A stretch of 64,000 nucleotides of DNA from an uncultured Myxococcales bacterium (GTDB lineage: Bacteria > Myxococcota_A > UBA9042 > CAIXZC01), in contig CAITUV010000061.1 of assembly GCA_903895725.1 (NCBI GenBank), forward strand, positions 36,343-100,342. The letters run 5' to 3'. Positions within the stretch are counted from its first letter, which is position 1, and every line of letters begins with the position of its first letter. The position numbers and the translations under genes were made by a program. This document shows positions 8,321-21,091 of this stretch, piece after piece. Below the pieces are notes generated by a model. The model did no database searches. It was not told the DNA's origin and was given only the letters and a program-made list of their open reading frames with translations.

Positions 8321-10195
8321 CTACTTCGCCCTGGGGGGGGTGATCGCATGGGCCGGGCATGTCTGGAGACAGCTCCCGTCGCCAATGCACAGGTCGGAGT
8401 GGGTATCGATGCTCCCATCCTCCCCGAACTGGAACGTAGGGCACGCAAACCGGGAGATGCACTCCCTCGCCCGACTGCACTTTTCCTGGTCCACGCGGAC
8501 CATCTTCTCGACGCGGTCCCCCTTGCGCCGGGCATCCCGAGTTGCCTTGAGCATGCAGGGATGGCTGGCGATGATCACCTTGAATCCCTCCTGGCCGATG
8601 GCCTCCCTGACCAGGGCGGTCAGCTTCCCGACCGCATACGCGTCGACCCGCCGGGGCGTCACGCCGATGGCCTCGAGCACGCTGTCGATGCGGACGGCCG
8701 GCGTCTCCCCGTTGAAGTTCTGACCCGAGCCGGCATGGTCCTGGTGCCCGGTCATGGCCGTGGTCCCGTTCTCCATCACGATGAGGGTCAAGTTGTGCTT
8801 GTTGAACACCGCATTAATGATGCCCGGAAGCCCCGCATGGAACAGAGTCGAGTCCCCCAGGAAGGCGATGACGGGCCGGGTCTTGTTGAAGAGAGCGAGC
8901 CCCGAGCCGGTCGGAACGCTGGCCCCCATGTCCAGGAACATCTGGCCCACGTTGTAGGGCGGGAGGAACCCGAGCGTGTGGCAGCCGACGTCCGCCAGGG
9001 TGATCTCGGCATCAGAGATGGCCTTTCTCACGGCATAGAACGCAGTCCGGTGCCCGCACCCGGGACAGAGCTGCGGCGGTCGAGCCGACACCGTGACCGG
9101 GACCTGGGGTCTCGCCTGTGCCGGCGGGAGGAGATCGGGCCAGACCTTGCGCAGCACCTCGGCCACCTTGTCCGGTCCGTACTCGCCGATCCAGTCGTCG
9201 ATGTCGCTCTTCCCCTTGAGGACGACATCGATTCTCCGCTCGTAAGCAATGGCCTTGACCTGCTGCTCGACGAAGTCGTCGAGCTCTTCCAGGATCTTCA
9301 CCTCGGCGTGGGACGACAGGAAGTCCCCGACCAGCCCCGAGGGAAGGGGATAGGGCATTCCCAGGGCCAGCACGTCGGGCTTGTCCGCCGAGTCGAGCAG
9401 GACATCCTCCAGGGAGCGCAGCGGGAGACCGGCCACGATGATGCCGCGCCGCCGGTTTCCGTGGTCGAGAAGCCGATTGAAGGGGCACTTCTCGGCGTAG
9501 CTGCGGAACCACTCAATGTTGGCCAGCGCCTTGGCCTTGAGCGGGAAGACGCGGGAGGTGAGGGGGATGTACGGGCCATTGGCCGGATCGAACCGGGGCG
9601 AACGGTCGTGCGGCTCCGGACGGTACGCCGCAAAGGGTACCCGCATCTTGGCATGGCAGACGTGGGTCGTCATGCGCAGGATGACGGGCTTTCGACGCTC
9701 CCGGGACAGGCGGAGTGCCTCGAGGTACATGGCGTACGCCTGGATCGGGTCGGCCGGCTCCAGGACGGGGACGTACGCGAGGCGAGCCAGGTGGCGATTG
9801 TCCTGCTCGTTCTGAGAGGAGTTGGCCCCAGGGTCGTCTCCGAGAATCACGACCATCCCGCCGACGAGCTCGAGGAGGGATAGCTGGACGAAGGTGTCGG
9901 CCGCGACGTTGAGTCCCACGCTCTTGAAGAACACACACGAGGCATGCCCGTTGACCGAGGCGCCCAGGGCCACCTCCAGGGCCACCTTCTCGTTGGTCGA
10001 AAATTCGAAGTAGAACGGCCTCTTGTCCAGTGGAATGGCCGCGATGGCCGTGGCGATCTCCGGAGTGGGGGAGCCGGGATAGGCAGTGACCACCTGGGTC
10101 CCGCTTTCCACCATGGCCCGCACCAGCGCCGTGTTGCCGATCATGATCTCGCTGCCGGCATCCTGCGACAGCAACATGTCACCCAGTCCTTTCAT
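8321..10195 (-). CDS. iorA: Indolepyruvate ferredoxin oxidoreductase, alpha subunit, with altered ferredoxin motifs
   Basis: 624 residues from the ATG at 10195, which sits 5 nt after GGGAGG; a GTG two codons upstream overlaps that site and is less likely. The N-terminal pyrimidine-binding domain (TAYPGSPTPEI), the TPP domain (GDSTLFHAG, and an MENGTTAMTG-type metal/TPP site) and a C-terminal ferredoxin-like domain are all present. The ferredoxin part is odd. The first cluster reads C-SRA-RE-C...ACP and the second C-IGD-GS-C-LQT-CP, so the second cysteine of each CxxCxxC motif is replaced, by Ala and by Asp respectively. The family normally binds two [4Fe-4S] clusters there. The operon is read from the promoter at 10220-10248. 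Confidence 0.94.
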   Translation of the reverse strand: MKGLGDMLLSQDAGSEIMIGNTALVRAMVESGTQVVTAYPGSPTPEIATAIAAIPLDKRPFYFEFSTNEKVALEVALGASVNGHASCVFFKSVGLNVAADTFVQLSLLELVGGMVVILGDDPGANSSQNEQDNRHLARLAYVPVLEPADPIQAYAMYLEALRLSRERRKPVILRMTTHVCHAKMRVPFAAYRPEPHDRSPRFDPANGPYIPLTSRVFPLKAKALANIEWFRSYAEKCPFNRLLDHGNRRRGIIVAGLPLRSLEDVLLDSADKPDVLALGMPYPLPSGLVGDFLSSHAEVKILEELDDFVEQQVKAIAYERRIDVVLKGKSDIDDWIGEYGPDKVAEVLRKVWPDLLPPAQARPQVPVTVSARPPQLCPGCGHRTAFYAVRKAISDAEITLADVGCHTLGFLPPYNVGQMFLDMGASVPTGSGLALFNKTRPVIAFLGDSTLFHAGLPGIINAVFNKHNLTLIVMENGTTAMTGHQDHAGSGQNFNGETPAVRIDSVLEAIGVTPRRVDAYAVGKLTALVREAIGQEGFKVIIASHPCMLKATRDARRKGDRVEKMVRVDQEKCSRARECISRFACPTFQFGEDGSIDTHSDLCIGDGSCLQTCPAHAITPPRAK

Positions 10196-10219
10196 GAGCA
10201 CCTCCCGAATGGCGCTGAG

Positions 10220-10248
10220 ATGTTAATCGCCGCGGCGAGAACCGGCAA
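10220..10248 (-). promoter_or_regulatory. Sigma-70-type promoter of iorAB
   Basis: On the minus strand, TTGCCG (10248-10243), a 17-nt spacer and TAACAT (10225-10220). It lies 25 nt upstream of the iorA ATG and just beyond the stop of the FadL-like gene. Confidence 0.5.
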
Positions 10249-10255
10249 GAGGTGC

Positions 10256-11764
10256 TCAGAATCGGGCCGATAGCTCCAGGCCCCCGCCGACGAGAAACCC
10301 CTCGCTCCGGATGATGCCTCGAGCATACGGCTGATCGTCCGTGCCGGCTGCTCCGGCCGCGTTGTCTCGGGGCACGAGATAGATTCCCTGGGCATGTGCG
10401 GACAGCAGGAGCTCAGGGCGGGTTTCGGTCCGGTCGAGCAGCCGCACGGCGGCACCGGCCGTGAACGAGTGCCAGGAGTTGTCGAGCAGCATGTTGAGGT
10501 GCCGCTGGTCAGGCTCCAGGGGCGACAGCCGATACGAGTAGCCTCCACGAACGGCCAGCCCGTTGGTCCAGCGGTACTCGACGGCACCTCGGGGCATCCA
10601 CGTATTTCGGAGACGGGCGGCAGGGCGATTGGCCGATTCCACGCGGAACCAGCCGCCCAGATCCTCGATGTAGAGGGTCTTGTCGGAGGACAGGGAGTCT
10701 TCGGGCACCTCCAGCCTGAGTATCTGGACATGGTCCTCGAACTGCTTCCACAGAGCAAACTCCACCTCGGCCGTCACGGTGAGCCCCGTGTCGGGCGGGG
10801 CAGCGGTCAGTCCAGCAACCAGGCGGTGGGGCCTCCAGGCGAAGGCACCGGTCATTTCGTAGGGGACTTCGACCCGGACGGGCTGACCGAGGTCGAGCTC
10901 CATGACCGCCTCGATGTTCATGTCCATCGAGGTCTCCTCGGCCGAATGGTAGACGACCGCGGCCGTGGCCCAGGACAACGGGCGGGCGAACAGGCCGGCC
11001 GTCCACGAGGCGGACAGGTCGAGGCGCTGCGTCGTGTCGGCCTGGCTGGGGGCCGGCGGGTTCTTGTCCGGGTGCTCCGAGTCGAACGAGGCCACCGGGT
11101 TGTGGGTGGAGAAGGTCCCGTTCACGCGGGAGTGGACCGACGTGCCGGCCCCCAGAAACAGGTGGTCGGGCCAGACTGCGCTGCCCAGTCCGAAATGGAT
11201 CCGAGCCTGGTTGAACGGGGCGTTGAAGGTCGGGAAGAAGGGCCGGTCGGCCCGGCTTCCGGAGAAGTGCGCCAGGCTGCCGCCATCGCCCGGAACGAGC
11301 AAGGTGCCGCCAAATGCCGCCGGAATCGGCAGCGAGGGGAAGAGACGGCCCAGCGGGAGAACGAAGCTCATTCCGACTCCCGAGTAACGCTCGAAGTCCC
11401 CGGCCTCGTCGACGGCCTGGTCCAGGGCGGCACGGCCGGCAGCCTCGTCCAGCATGCCATCGGCATCCCTCAGCTGGAATGCAGGCACGTGTCCGAGGCT
11501 TCCGGCCGATTCGACCGACGTGGACATTCCCGAGTACACCGTGGTGTAGAAAAGGCCCACGGTTCCAGGTGCAACGGCCAGAAGCGCGGGGTTGTACCAC
11601 GCAGCGGCACCGTCCTGGCAGTCGGCTGCCACGGCCCCGGACAGGGCGGCATTCCGACTCCCCAGCCCAAAGTAGTCCGAGGCCTCGGCGGGCATCCCCA
11701 CCAGAAGAGGCAGAAGGGTCAGCGCTCCTCGTACCAGTCGGGGCGCAATCGCTGAAATCTCCAT
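10256..11764 (-). CDS. OmpP1/FadL-like outer-membrane beta-barrel protein
   Basis: 502 residues from the ATG at 11764. A signal peptide of about 28 residues (hydrophobic LTLLPLLVG, cleavage after AEA) precedes the family hallmark DYFGLGSRNAALSGAVAA followed by AAAWYNPA, which forms the N-terminal hatch of FadL/TodX-type hydrophobic-compound channels. The protein ends in Phe (SARF), as expected of an outer-membrane barrel. The start overlaps the last 46 nt of the glycosyltransferase gene, and the Shine-Dalgarno is weak, so translation is probably coupled. Transport of fatty acids or other hydrophobic compounds is inferred from family. Confidence 0.85.
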   Translation of the reverse strand: MEISAIAPRLVRGALTLLPLLVGMPAEASDYFGLGSRNAALSGAVAADCQDGAAAWYNPALLAVAPGTVGLFYTTVYSGMSTSVESAGSLGHVPAFQLRDADGMLDEAAGRAALDQAVDEAGDFERYSGVGMSFVLPLGRLFPSLPIPAAFGGTLLVPGDGGSLAHFSGSRADRPFFPTFNAPFNQARIHFGLGSAVWPDHLFLGAGTSVHSRVNGTFSTHNPVASFDSEHPDKNPPAPSQADTTQRLDLSASWTAGLFARPLSWATAAVVYHSAEETSMDMNIEAVMELDLGQPVRVEVPYEMTGAFAWRPHRLVAGLTAAPPDTGLTVTAEVEFALWKQFEDHVQILRLEVPEDSLSSDKTLYIEDLGGWFRVESANRPAARLRNTWMPRGAVEYRWTNGLAVRGGYSYRLSPLEPDQRHLNMLLDNSWHSFTAGAAVRLLDRTETRPELLLSAHAQGIYLVPRDNAAGAAGTDDQPYARGIIRSEGFLVGGGLELSARF

Positions 11765-12528
11765 CGCAGCACCGTTCCCAGAAGCTTGAATCCGACACGA
11801 ATAGCGGCCTTGATCTCGCCGCTGATCTTGGACTGCCCCTGCCGTTGCCGGTAGCCGGCGGGGATCTCCACCATGCGCCAGCCGAGGCGGGCGGCTTTGG
11901 CCTGCATCTCCACGGTCCACCCCATGCCGCGGTCCTTCATGTCGAGCGACTGGAGTGCCTCGAGCCGCAGCACCCGGAGCGGACCGAGGTCGGTGAAGCG
12001 GGACCTGTAGAACCGCCAGATCAGCAGGCGGGAATACCAGATGGCGAAGCGGGACTTGGTGGGCAGGGCCCCCTGCTCCCGCTCGCCGCGCACCCGGGAG
12101 CCGAGCACCATGTCGGCCTCCCCGGACAGCAGCAGCTCGAGGTGCCGCGCCAGCTCGTCCGTATGGTCCGCATGGTCGCCGTCCACGAACGTGACAAACT
12201 CGCAGTGCGGTGCCACCTTCGGAATTGCCTCGACCCCGGCCCACACGACGGACCCGTACCCCTTGCGCTTCTCGTGGACCACCGCAGCACCGTGCTGAGC
12301 CACGATCTCGAGCGTGCGGTCAGTGCTCCCGTTGTCCACGACGATCGGAAAGACTCCCTCCGGCAGGTCGCGCAGGGTCGGTCCGATTCCCACCTCTTCG
12401 TTCCACACCGGGATGATGGCCACGGTTCGGGCCAGGGCCTGCCGGATGTCCTCCGCCGTCGGCCTGCGGTTGGCTCGGGTGCTCGGGCCGGAGCCCGGGC
12501 TGCTCACGATCACGTCCGACCCGGTCAC
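11719..12528 (-). CDS. Family 2 glycosyltransferase (dolichol-phosphate-mannose-synthase-like)
   Basis: 269 residues from the GTG at 12528. That start overlaps the TGA of the upstream gene (GTGA) and is preceded by GGAGGG five to six bases upstream, which favours it over longer in-frame starts. The GT-A fold is shown by AIIPVWNEE near residue 37, VVDNGSTDRT, and the metal-binding FVDGDHADH. The C-terminal YRQRQGQSKISG resembles DPM1/DPG-synthase-type enzymes that move a sugar from an NDP donor to a polyprenyl phosphate. No membrane-anchor helices follow. The acceptor is unknown; envelope polysaccharide or lipid glycosylation is an inference. Confidence 0.87.
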   Translation of the reverse strand: MTGSDVIVSSPGSGPSTRANRRPTAEDIRQALARTVAIIPVWNEEVGIGPTLRDLPEGVFPIVVDNGSTDRTLEIVAQHGAAVVHEKRKGYGSVVWAGVEAIPKVAPHCEFVTFVDGDHADHTDELARHLELLLSGEADMVLGSRVRGEREQGALPTKSRFAIWYSRLLIWRFYRSRFTDLGPLRVLRLEALQSLDMKDRGMGWTVEMQAKAARLGWRMVEIPAGYRQRQGQSKISGEIKAAIRVGFKLLGTVLRWRFQRLRPDWYEER

Positions 12529-13274
12529 AGGAGCCCTCCGTCGGCCCCGATGCGGCGTCGAACCTGGCCGGGGAGCGTCCCGGCCAGCCAAGCGTCCGTC
12601 GCCGGGCAGATGCGATCGCGGGAAGCGGAGCGCCGGCGCGCCAGGTCGGCCAGATCCTCGATGACATCCACGTCGTGGCAGCTCCCCACCACCGACAGGG
12701 TCAGCCCCAGAGAACGGGCAGCCGCAGCAGTCTCCTCAGCGACCGTCGATGTGCTCCAGGTGATGCCCTTGAACAGTCCCGGGTGGAAGCGGTTCATTCC
12801 GATGAGGTAGTAGCCTCCGTCCTCGGCCGGCCCAAGCACCACGTCGCTGGAGGCCAGCCGGTCGAATGCCGACATCAGGTCCGACTCGCGAATCTCCGGA
12901 GAGTCGGCGCTCACCAGGATGGCCGGCGAGAACCCGTTGGCCAGGGGCCAGCGGATCGCCTGGGCCAGCCGGTCGCCGAAGGGCAGGTCGGGTTGCCGGA
13001 TCATCCGGAAGCGACGGAATGGGTTCCCTCCGATCGGGTCCGGAGGGCTCTGCGTGCGTCCGTCGGGGAAGGCCAGGATCCCGAGCGGTACCGTCCTGGG
13101 GAGAGAATCCAGCTTCCGAGCGGTATCCGCGAGGAAAGCCTGGTACAGCAGGAACGTATCGGCTTCACCCAGGTCGGCAGCCAATCGAGTCTTGCAGCTC
13201 CCAAGCACCGGGTATCGCCCGAACAGAACGGCCCCACGGGTTGCGCCTTCCCGCTCCCCAGTCTGCGTTTCCAC
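12525..13274 (-). CDS. DUF2064 / TIGR04282-type glycosyltransferase-like protein
   Basis: 249 residues from a GTG at 13274 with GGAGGG four bases upstream. The opening GAVLFGRYPVLGSCKTRLA and the later ILVSADSPEI and VLGPAEDGGYYLIGM are the signature blocks of the DUF2064 nucleotidyltransferase-like family (transferase 1, rSAM/selenodomain-associated). These proteins are often encoded beside a family 2 glycosyltransferase, as here. The substrate is unknown. The gene is first in a minus-strand operon with the glycosyltransferase and FadL-like gene, read from the promoter at 13313-13341. Confidence 0.85.
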   Translation of the reverse strand: METQTGEREGATRGAVLFGRYPVLGSCKTRLAADLGEADTFLLYQAFLADTARKLDSLPRTVPLGILAFPDGRTQSPPDPIGGNPFRRFRMIRQPDLPFGDRLAQAIRWPLANGFSPAILVSADSPEIRESDLMSAFDRLASSDVVLGPAEDGGYYLIGMNRFHPGLFKGITWSTSTVAEETAAAARSLGLTLSVVGSCHDVDVIEDLADLARRRSASRDRICPATDAWLAGTLPGQVRRRIGADGGLL

Positions 13275-13312
13275 GTCGCCCTCCGCCGGAACAGAGCCAC
13301 CAATTTGTCTTC

Positions 13313-13341
13313 ATTATGCCGCACGAAGGCAATCCTGCCAA
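13313..13341 (-). promoter_or_regulatory. Sigma-70-type promoter for the glycosyltransferase operon
   Basis: Minus strand: TTGGCA (13341-13336), 17-nt spacer, CATAAT (13318-13313). It lies about 40 nt upstream of the GTG start at 13274. Confidence 0.55.
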
Positions 13342-13367
13342 AAGGTTTTCGACCCGGGGGAATGGGA

Positions 13368-13395
13368 TTGCAAATCCGGCGCACTTGGGGAGAAT
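13368..13395 (+). promoter_or_regulatory. Candidate promoter for the small envelope protein
   Basis: TTGCAA (13368-13373), 16-nt spacer, GAGAAT (13390-13395), 24 nt before the ATG at 13420. Confidence 0.4.
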
Positions 13396-13419
13396 GCCCC
13401 GGAGAGGGGGTTGGAGCGC

Positions 13420-14013
13420 ATGCGAGTCACGCCGGTCGTCCTCGGTTTCCTGCTGTCGGGCCTTGCTGGCTTGTGCCTCGCTGGCCAGGTCTCGGCCGCT
13501 GAGCCGGCGGGCGGGCCCGGGGGCCCCGGGGGACGGCCGTTCAAGCTGGTCAACCTGAAGGCGGGATTCACCGTGGACGCGCTCGACGACCCGGCCTCGG
13601 ACGTTTACTGCCAGGACGGGGTCCGGGCCGCAGGCAACTTCGGGTTGCAGACGGCCTTCTTCCCGTTCACGGCGGAGGTCACCTTCCAGACGACCGTGGC
13701 CGTGGAGCTCTATGCCGGTGCCTGGTGGCCGTTTCTCCGGTTGGGACCGGGATGGCTTGCCGCCTCGGCCGGGCTGTTCGGCCGCACCGCCATGACCTCG
13801 ACTCCCGACGGCGACGAGGGATGCGGTGGAGCGATCGGAACCAGCATGGAGGAGAACTTCGGCGTCGGGGCCACCGTCGAGTACCTCATGCTCGACGGGT
13901 ACCTCGGATTCCTGGTCGACATGCGTCAGACGGTGCTGTCCCCTGCCTCGACCTTCGTCACCATGGGCGTAGACGTGAGCCCGCTGCTGGTCCTGGTGCT
14001 GCGGCGTCTTTGA
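13420..14013 (+). CDS. Small predicted outer-membrane or periplasmic protein
   Basis: 197 residues. The ATG at 13420 opens a signal peptide of about 26 residues (VVLGFLLSGLAGLCLAG, cleavage near VSA-AE). A Gly/Pro-rich linker follows, then about 160 residues of alternating hydrophobic and polar residues rich in Gly, Phe and Tyr, ending VSPLLVLVLRRL. This looks like a small beta-barrel, and a few cysteines are present. The family is not recognised. It diverges from the glycosyltransferase operon across 145 bp that hold promoters for both directions. Confidence 0.75.
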   Translation: MRVTPVVLGFLLSGLAGLCLAGQVSAAEPAGGPGGPGGRPFKLVNLKAGFTVDALDDPASDVYCQDGVRAAGNFGLQTAFFPFTAEVTFQTTVAVELYAGAWWPFLRLGPGWLAASAGLFGRTAMTSTPDGDEGCGGAIGTSMEENFGVGATVEYLMLDGYLGFLVDMRQTVLSPASTFVTMGVDVSPLLVLVLRRL

Positions 14014-14061
14014 CCGGGCATGCCGCGCGACGCATGGTTTGGCTGATCGGTCACCATCGGC

Positions 14062-14150
14062 TGTTGCCCCTCCCGCGTGGTCGGGGTTGTGTGCCGCCAG
14101 GGTGTTGCCCCTCCCGCGTGGTCGGGCCGTGTGCTGCCAGCAAGGAAGGC
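14062..14150 (+). repeat. Two tandem copies of a dispersed intergenic repeat
   Basis: The core GCCCCTCCCGCGTGGTCGGG starts at 14066 and again at 14107 (41 bp apart); each is followed by a (C/T)GTGTG-C(C/T)GCCAG tail. Related copies lie at 30131, at 30182 and, inverted, at 52384-52427. Internal CCCG/CGGG arms can form a short hairpin. Confidence 0.75.
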
Positions 14151-14159
14151 CGGTGATGG

Positions 14160-14188
14160 TTGCCGCTTCCCAAGATCCTGTTTAGAAT
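14160..14188 (+). promoter_or_regulatory. Sigma-70-type promoter for the MopE/TSP3 lipoprotein
   Basis: TTGCCG (14160-14165), 17-nt spacer, TAGAAT (14183-14188). The predicted transcription start, near 14195, gives a leader of about 28 nt to the ATG at 14223 and argues against any start upstream of it. Confidence 0.6.
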
Positions 14189-14222
14189 GTGCCCTTGCCG
14201 ACTCTCGTTTGGGGGGATACCG

Positions 14223-18074
<3,852 letters not shown>

Positions 18075-18113
18075 ACACAGTCGTCCGGCCTCGCGAACAT
18101 CCCCGGGGGAGAG

Positions 18114-21059
18114 TCAGACGCCCCAGGCCCGGACCTGTCGGCGGCGGGTGATCCACATTCCGGCAGCCAGCATCAGCATCAGCACCAGTCCGGCCGGTGA
18201 GGAGGACGTGCCAGCGGAGCAACCGCTCGACGGATCGCCCTTGCCGGTATCGTCACCCGGGTCCACCTCATCCTTGGGCACGCACTTGCCGTAGCGAAGG
18301 ATCTTGCCCTCCGGGCAATCGTTGCCGGGGATGGACGAACCGTCCGTCTCGATCTCGCTCGGCTCGTTCCACGGGGCATCCTTCTGCTGCGTGACGTCTT
18401 CCTCCCAGAGGTCCGGGGAGGAGGGATCTCCGGCGTCGACGCTGCCGCCCTCTTCCACGCACAGCCCCTCGGCACAGACAAGGCCCGGGTCGCACTGGCC
18501 GCAGGTTCCGTTGCAGCCGTTGTCGCCGCACTCCTTGTTGGTACAGTTGGGCTCGCACGGCTCTCCGCACAGCCCTTCGTTGCAGGCCAATCCGATGCCG
18601 CAGCTCCCGCACGAGCCGCCGCACCCGTTGTCTCCGCACTCCTTGCCCGCACAATCGGGGATGCACCCCTTGCACAGGCCGAACTGGTCGCAGCTCTTGC
18701 CCGGCGGGCAGGTGCCGCAGCTGCCTCCGCACTTGTCGTCGCCGCACTCCTTGCCCTGGCACTGGGGCGTGCAGCTCTGGATGCACAGCCCGTTGGGCGA
18801 GCAGACGAGGCCCATGCCACAGGTTCCGCAAGTTCCGCTGCAGCCGTCGCTGCCGCACTGCTTGCCGGCGCAGTTGGGCTGGCAGTCGGCCTGGCACTGT
18901 CCCTGAGCATTACACAGCGTGCCGGGGGGGCAGGTTCCGCAGTTGCCGCCGCAGCCGTCGCTTCCGCACTGCTTGCCCTGGCAGCTCGGGACGCATCCCT
19001 GCTGGCACTGACCCTGGGCGTTGCAGGTGAAGTTGGGGGGGCAGGTTCCGCAGGTTCCGCCACAGCCGTCGCTGCCGCACTGCTTTCCGAGGCAGTTGGG
19101 CTGGCACCCCTGCTGGCACTGACCCTGGGCGTTGCAGGTGAAGTTGGGGGGGCAGGTTCCGCAGGTTCCGCCGCAGCCGTCACTGCCGCACTGCTTCCCG
19201 AGGCAGTTGGGCTGGCACCCCTGCTGGCACTGACCCTGGGCATTGCAGGTGAAGTTGGGCTGACAGGTGCCGCACGAGCCGCCGCAGCCGTCGCTGCCGC
19301 ACTGCTTGCCGGCGCAGCTGGGCTGGCAGACGCCGCACTTGGCGTTGCACTGGTCCTTGGCCTCGGTGGCGCACAGGCCGTCCCAGGTCACGTTGCAGCA
19401 GAACGAGTCGATCTGGCAGACGCACACTTCGACGTTCTCGTCGTCGCAGCCGGCCGTCCCGTTGGCGACGCAGCAGTCGCCGCTGCACGAGCCGCATTGG
19501 TCCGACTCGCCCGCACAGATGGAATCCCAGGAGTTGCTGCAGCAGAAGGGATCCATGGCGCAGACGCAATCCTGGACAGCCTTGTCCTTGCAGCCCGGTG
19601 CCTGGTGGGCCAGGCAGCAGGAATCGGTGGAGGGGCAGGCGCCGCAGTCCTGCGGGCAACCCGTGCAGTTCTCCCCCAGTCCGGCCTCGCACTGTCCGTT
19701 GCCGCAGCAGCTGCCGCAATCCTGGGAGCATGTCTGGCAGGTCTCGGTGCCGCTGCACTGGCCGTCCCCGCAGACCGGAGCCACGTTGCAGCTCCCGCAG
19801 CCGAGGTCGGTGACCTCCTGGGCACATAGGCCGTCCCAGGAGCTGTTGCAGCAGTACGGGTCCTTGGGGCAGACGCACGACTCGATGTTCTCGTCGTCGC
19901 AGCCGGGGTTTCCGTGGCTCGAGCAGCAGTCGCCGTTGCAGGAGCCGCACTGGTCGGCTTCGCCCGCACAGATTGAATCCCAGGAGTTGTTGCAGCAGAA
20001 AGAATCCATGGCGCAGACGCAGGCCTGGACCGCGGCATCCTTGCAGCCGGGGGTCCCGTGGGACAGGCAGCACGATTCCGCGGCGGGGCAGGCACCGCAG
20101 TCCTGCGGGCACGAGGTGCAGGTCTCCCCGTACTCGGCCTCGCAGGCGCCGTTGCCGCAGCAGTTCCCGCAGTCGCTGGCGCAACTCTGACAGGTCTCGC
20201 TGTACTGTGCCTCGCAGGCACCGTTTCCGCAGCAGCTTCCGCAATCGTTGGGGCAGGTCTGGCAGTTCTCGTTGCCGGTGCATTTTGCGTCACCGCAGAC
20301 GGGCGGGCACTGGCCGCACACGCCGCAGGCGTTGCCGCAGCAGTCGCCGGCCACAACGCAGGCCGCGTCGCACCAGCAATTGCCGCCGTCGCCGCCGCAC
20401 TGGCAGGCGGAGCAGGAATTCGGATCGTCCGGGCAATCCTGGGGGCAGGAGCAGGAATCCTCGCCGGCCTGGCACTGACCGTTGCCGCAAACCGGGGCGC
20501 CGCACTGGCCGCACACGGCACAGGCGTTGCCGCAGCAGTCACCGGCTGCGACGCAGGCCGGGTCACACCAGCAGTTGCCGCCTTTGCTGCCGCACTGGCA
20601 GGACGAGCAGGAGTTGGGGTCGTCGGGGCAATCGCCCGGGCAGGAGCAGGAATCCTCACCGGCCTGGCACTGGCCGTTTCCGCACACGACGGGATTGCCG
20701 CCGCCGCAGCCGAGGCTCGTGACCTCATTCACGCACAGGGAATCCCACGCGGTGTCGCAGCAGAACATGTCGCTGGGGCAGACACACGCTTCGATGCTCT
20801 CGTCGTCACAGCCGGGGTTGGAATGGGTCTGGAGGCAGCTTCCGTTGCAGGAGCCGCAGGAGTCGGCCTCCGCGGCGCAGATGCTGTCCCACTGGTTGTT
20901 GCAGCAGTAAGAATCCATGGCGCACACGCAGCTCTGGACATTCGCTTTGTTGCACCCTGTGGTCGGATGGGGGATGCAGCAGGACGTCTGGGCCATGGCT
21001 GAGCCCCCCGCCGACCACGCAACCAGCACCACTGAAACAGCCAAAGTCCATCGAGCCAT
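18114..21059 (-). CDS. Cysteine-rich secreted repeat protein with MYXO-CTERM-like anchor
   Basis: 981 residues. The ATG at 21059 has GGAGG six bases upstream; a more distal in-frame ATG lacks a ribosome site. A signal peptide (WTLAVSVVLVAWSAGGSAMA) leads to six SCC...CVC-x-MD-x-[YF]CC-x4-WD-x2-C modules, several CG(N/D)G-x-C...DCG-x-C modules, and at least ten GK-x-CG-x-DGC-x-G-x-CG-x-C units, some nearly identical. A polar linker then leads to a C-terminal tripartite tail: a Cys in a GCSAGTSSSP context, a hydrophobic LVLMLMLAAGMW segment and a basic RRRQVR end. That is the layout of MYXO-CTERM sorting signals processed by myxosortases, so it is probably surface-anchored (inference). Confidence 0.9.
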   Translation of the reverse strand: MARWTLAVSVVLVAWSAGGSAMAQTSCCIPHPTTGCNKANVQSCVCAMDSYCCNNQWDSICAAEADSCGSCNGSCLQTHSNPGCDDESIEACVCPSDMFCCDTAWDSLCVNEVTSLGCGGGNPVVCGNGQCQAGEDSCSCPGDCPDDPNSCSSCQCGSKGGNCWCDPACVAAGDCCGNACAVCGQCGAPVCGNGQCQAGEDSCSCPQDCPDDPNSCSACQCGGDGGNCWCDAACVVAGDCCGNACGVCGQCPPVCGDAKCTGNENCQTCPNDCGSCCGNGACEAQYSETCQSCASDCGNCCGNGACEAEYGETCTSCPQDCGACPAAESCCLSHGTPGCKDAAVQACVCAMDSFCCNNSWDSICAGEADQCGSCNGDCCSSHGNPGCDDENIESCVCPKDPYCCNSSWDGLCAQEVTDLGCGSCNVAPVCGDGQCSGTETCQTCSQDCGSCCGNGQCEAGLGENCTGCPQDCGACPSTDSCCLAHQAPGCKDKAVQDCVCAMDPFCCSNSWDSICAGESDQCGSCSGDCCVANGTAGCDDENVEVCVCQIDSFCCNVTWDGLCATEAKDQCNAKCGVCQPSCAGKQCGSDGCGGSCGTCQPNFTCNAQGQCQQGCQPNCLGKQCGSDGCGGTCGTCPPNFTCNAQGQCQQGCQPNCLGKQCGSDGCGGTCGTCPPNFTCNAQGQCQQGCVPSCQGKQCGSDGCGGNCGTCPPGTLCNAQGQCQADCQPNCAGKQCGSDGCSGTCGTCGMGLVCSPNGLCIQSCTPQCQGKECGDDKCGGSCGTCPPGKSCDQFGLCKGCIPDCAGKECGDNGCGGSCGSCGIGLACNEGLCGEPCEPNCTNKECGDNGCNGTCGQCDPGLVCAEGLCVEEGGSVDAGDPSSPDLWEEDVTQQKDAPWNEPSEIETDGSSIPGNDCPEGKILRYGKCVPKDEVDPGDDTGKGDPSSGCSAGTSSSPAGLVLMLMLAAGMWITRRRQVRAWGV

Positions 21060-21091
21060 GGAAGACCTCCGCACGTTGTGACCCGGCACGA

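Noticed and set aside
7817..9883. Long plus-strand open frame opposite iorA and iorB
   Set aside because: The minus strand encodes clear IorA and IorB domains; the plus frame has no recognisable domain.
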